Origin: Pseudomonadota bacterium
Lineage (GTDB): Bacteria; Pseudomonadota; Alphaproteobacteria; Rhizobiales; Xanthobacteraceae
Reading direction: 5' to 3'
NCBI GenBank assembly: GCA_023392205.1
Contig: JAEVZN010000179.1
Span: 1-5,777, forward strand
Length of the DNA stretch: 5,777 nucleotides
Below are positions 5,196 through 5,777 of this stretch, piece by piece (position 1 is the stretch's first letter; every line of letters starts with the position of its first letter). Both the position numbers and the translations under genes were made by a program. The notes under the pieces are model-generated. The model made no database searches, was not told the DNA's origin, and saw only the letters and a list, made by a program, of their open reading frames with translations.

Positions 5196-5777
5196 TTATA
5201 CCGACAGAACGTGGACGTAACAGACCGGCTTTTTGCCCCAGTGCTGCGCCATGGCAGCGCGGACAGAACGCCTCACCGCCTCGGCAATGGTGTCCGGATC
5301 GCGTCTTTTGGCCCGCGGCAGCGATTCCATGGTCTCAAGGACCGCATTGATCGCGGCATCCGCCAAGTTCAGGCCTTCACGACCCGTCTCCGGAATCCCG
5401 AACAATTCGACTTCGGGATCGTCGATCATCGCGCCCTTGTCCGTGACCGCGATGGCCACGCTCACAAAACCTGCAAAGCTCAACCGCCTGCGTTCGGAAA
5501 TGGCCCGGCTCTCGGCGCCGACCAGCACCGCGCCGTCCTTGTAGACACGTCCCGACGGCAATTCATCGACGATGCTGGCCGGGCCCGGCGCGAGTTGCAC
5601 CAGATCACCATTCCGGGCTTCGATGACATTGCCGATCCCCAGCCGCCGTCCGATCGCGGCATGCTCGCTAAGATGCAGGGCCTCGCCGTGCACGGGCACC
5701 AATATCTGCGGCTTGATCCAACCCAGCAGCCGCTCGACCTCCTGCACGCGCGGATGGCCGGACACATGCACCAGATG
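5196..5777 (-). CDS. rnj: Ribonuclease J, C-terminal part (5' end outside the window)
   Basis: The reading frame stays open to the right edge, so this is the last 193 aa of a protein usually about 550 aa long. The visible part starts HLVHVSGHPR, the conserved beta-CASP/metallo-beta-lactamase segment, and is followed by ILVPVHGE (residues 25-32), whose His belongs to the active-site set of the RNase J family. After it come the linker and the C-terminal domain typical of RNase J (about residues 90-193), ending VCYVHVLSV. RNase J is a cytoplasmic, zinc-dependent 5'-3' exo- and endoribonuclease acting in rRNA maturation and mRNA decay. Start codons inside the window (for example the GTG at 5771) are internal and not the true start. 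It is the first visible gene of the rnj–mce–DUF1467 cluster. Confidence 0.93.
   Translation of the reverse strand, partial: HLVHVSGHPRVQEVERLLGWIKPQILVPVHGEALHLSEHAAIGRRLGIGNVIEARNGDLVQLAPGPASIVDELPSGRVYKDGAVLVGAESRAISERRRLSFAGFVSVAIAVTDKGAMIDDPEVELFGIPETGREGLNLADAAINAVLETMESLPRAKRRDPDTIAEAVRRSVRAAMAQHWGKKPVCYVHVLSV

Overview
The window looks like core chromosome of an alphaproteobacterium, most likely of the Hyphomicrobiales (Rhizobiales) type. The evidence is the gene order rnj–mce–DUF1467–proS–lolC/E–lolD, the short prolyl-tRNA synthetase without an editing insertion, a DUF1467 membrane protein between mce and proS, high G+C coding sequence, and SOS boxes of the direct-repeat form GAAC-N7-GAAC that alphaproteobacterial LexA recognises. 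Every protein gene found lies on the minus strand, so transcription runs from the right end of the window to the left. One structured RNA candidate lies on the plus strand.

Right to left: a 5'-truncated ribonuclease J gene (RNA processing and decay), methylmalonyl-CoA epimerase and a two-helix DUF1467 membrane protein form a tight cluster with gaps of 7 and 6 bp. A small DUF2188-like protein follows after 94 bp. A gap of about 350 bp (3837-4185) separates it from proS. This gap is not empty. On the plus strand it carries a sigma70-like promoter, about 150 nt of sequence with consecutive complementary stems, and a strong rho-independent terminator, which together suggest a free-standing small RNA that I cannot assign to a family. 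Next is proS, then a 306-bp gap of mostly unexplained sequence with a possible weak proS terminator and three 10-bp-phased CCGATT repeats. Then come the lipoprotein-release transporter genes lolC/E (permease) and lolD (ATPase), which abut and are probably translationally coupled.

At the far left, after lolD, is the most interesting segment. A 32-codon ORF (2-100, minus) encodes a single hydrophobic helix, has a strong Shine-Dalgarno, and is driven by a promoter (TTGACA-18-TATGTT) covered by two oppositely oriented LexA boxes. Its size, membrane nature, SOS control and position next to lolD fit a SidA-type SOS-induced cell-division inhibitor as known from Caulobacter. By usual synteny dnaE would lie just beyond the left edge, but it is not visible here.

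Apart from the two short elements (the SOS micropeptide and the plus-strand RNA), the genes are ordinary housekeeping functions. I see no IS elements, CRISPR arrays, tRNA or rRNA genes, and no phage genes.
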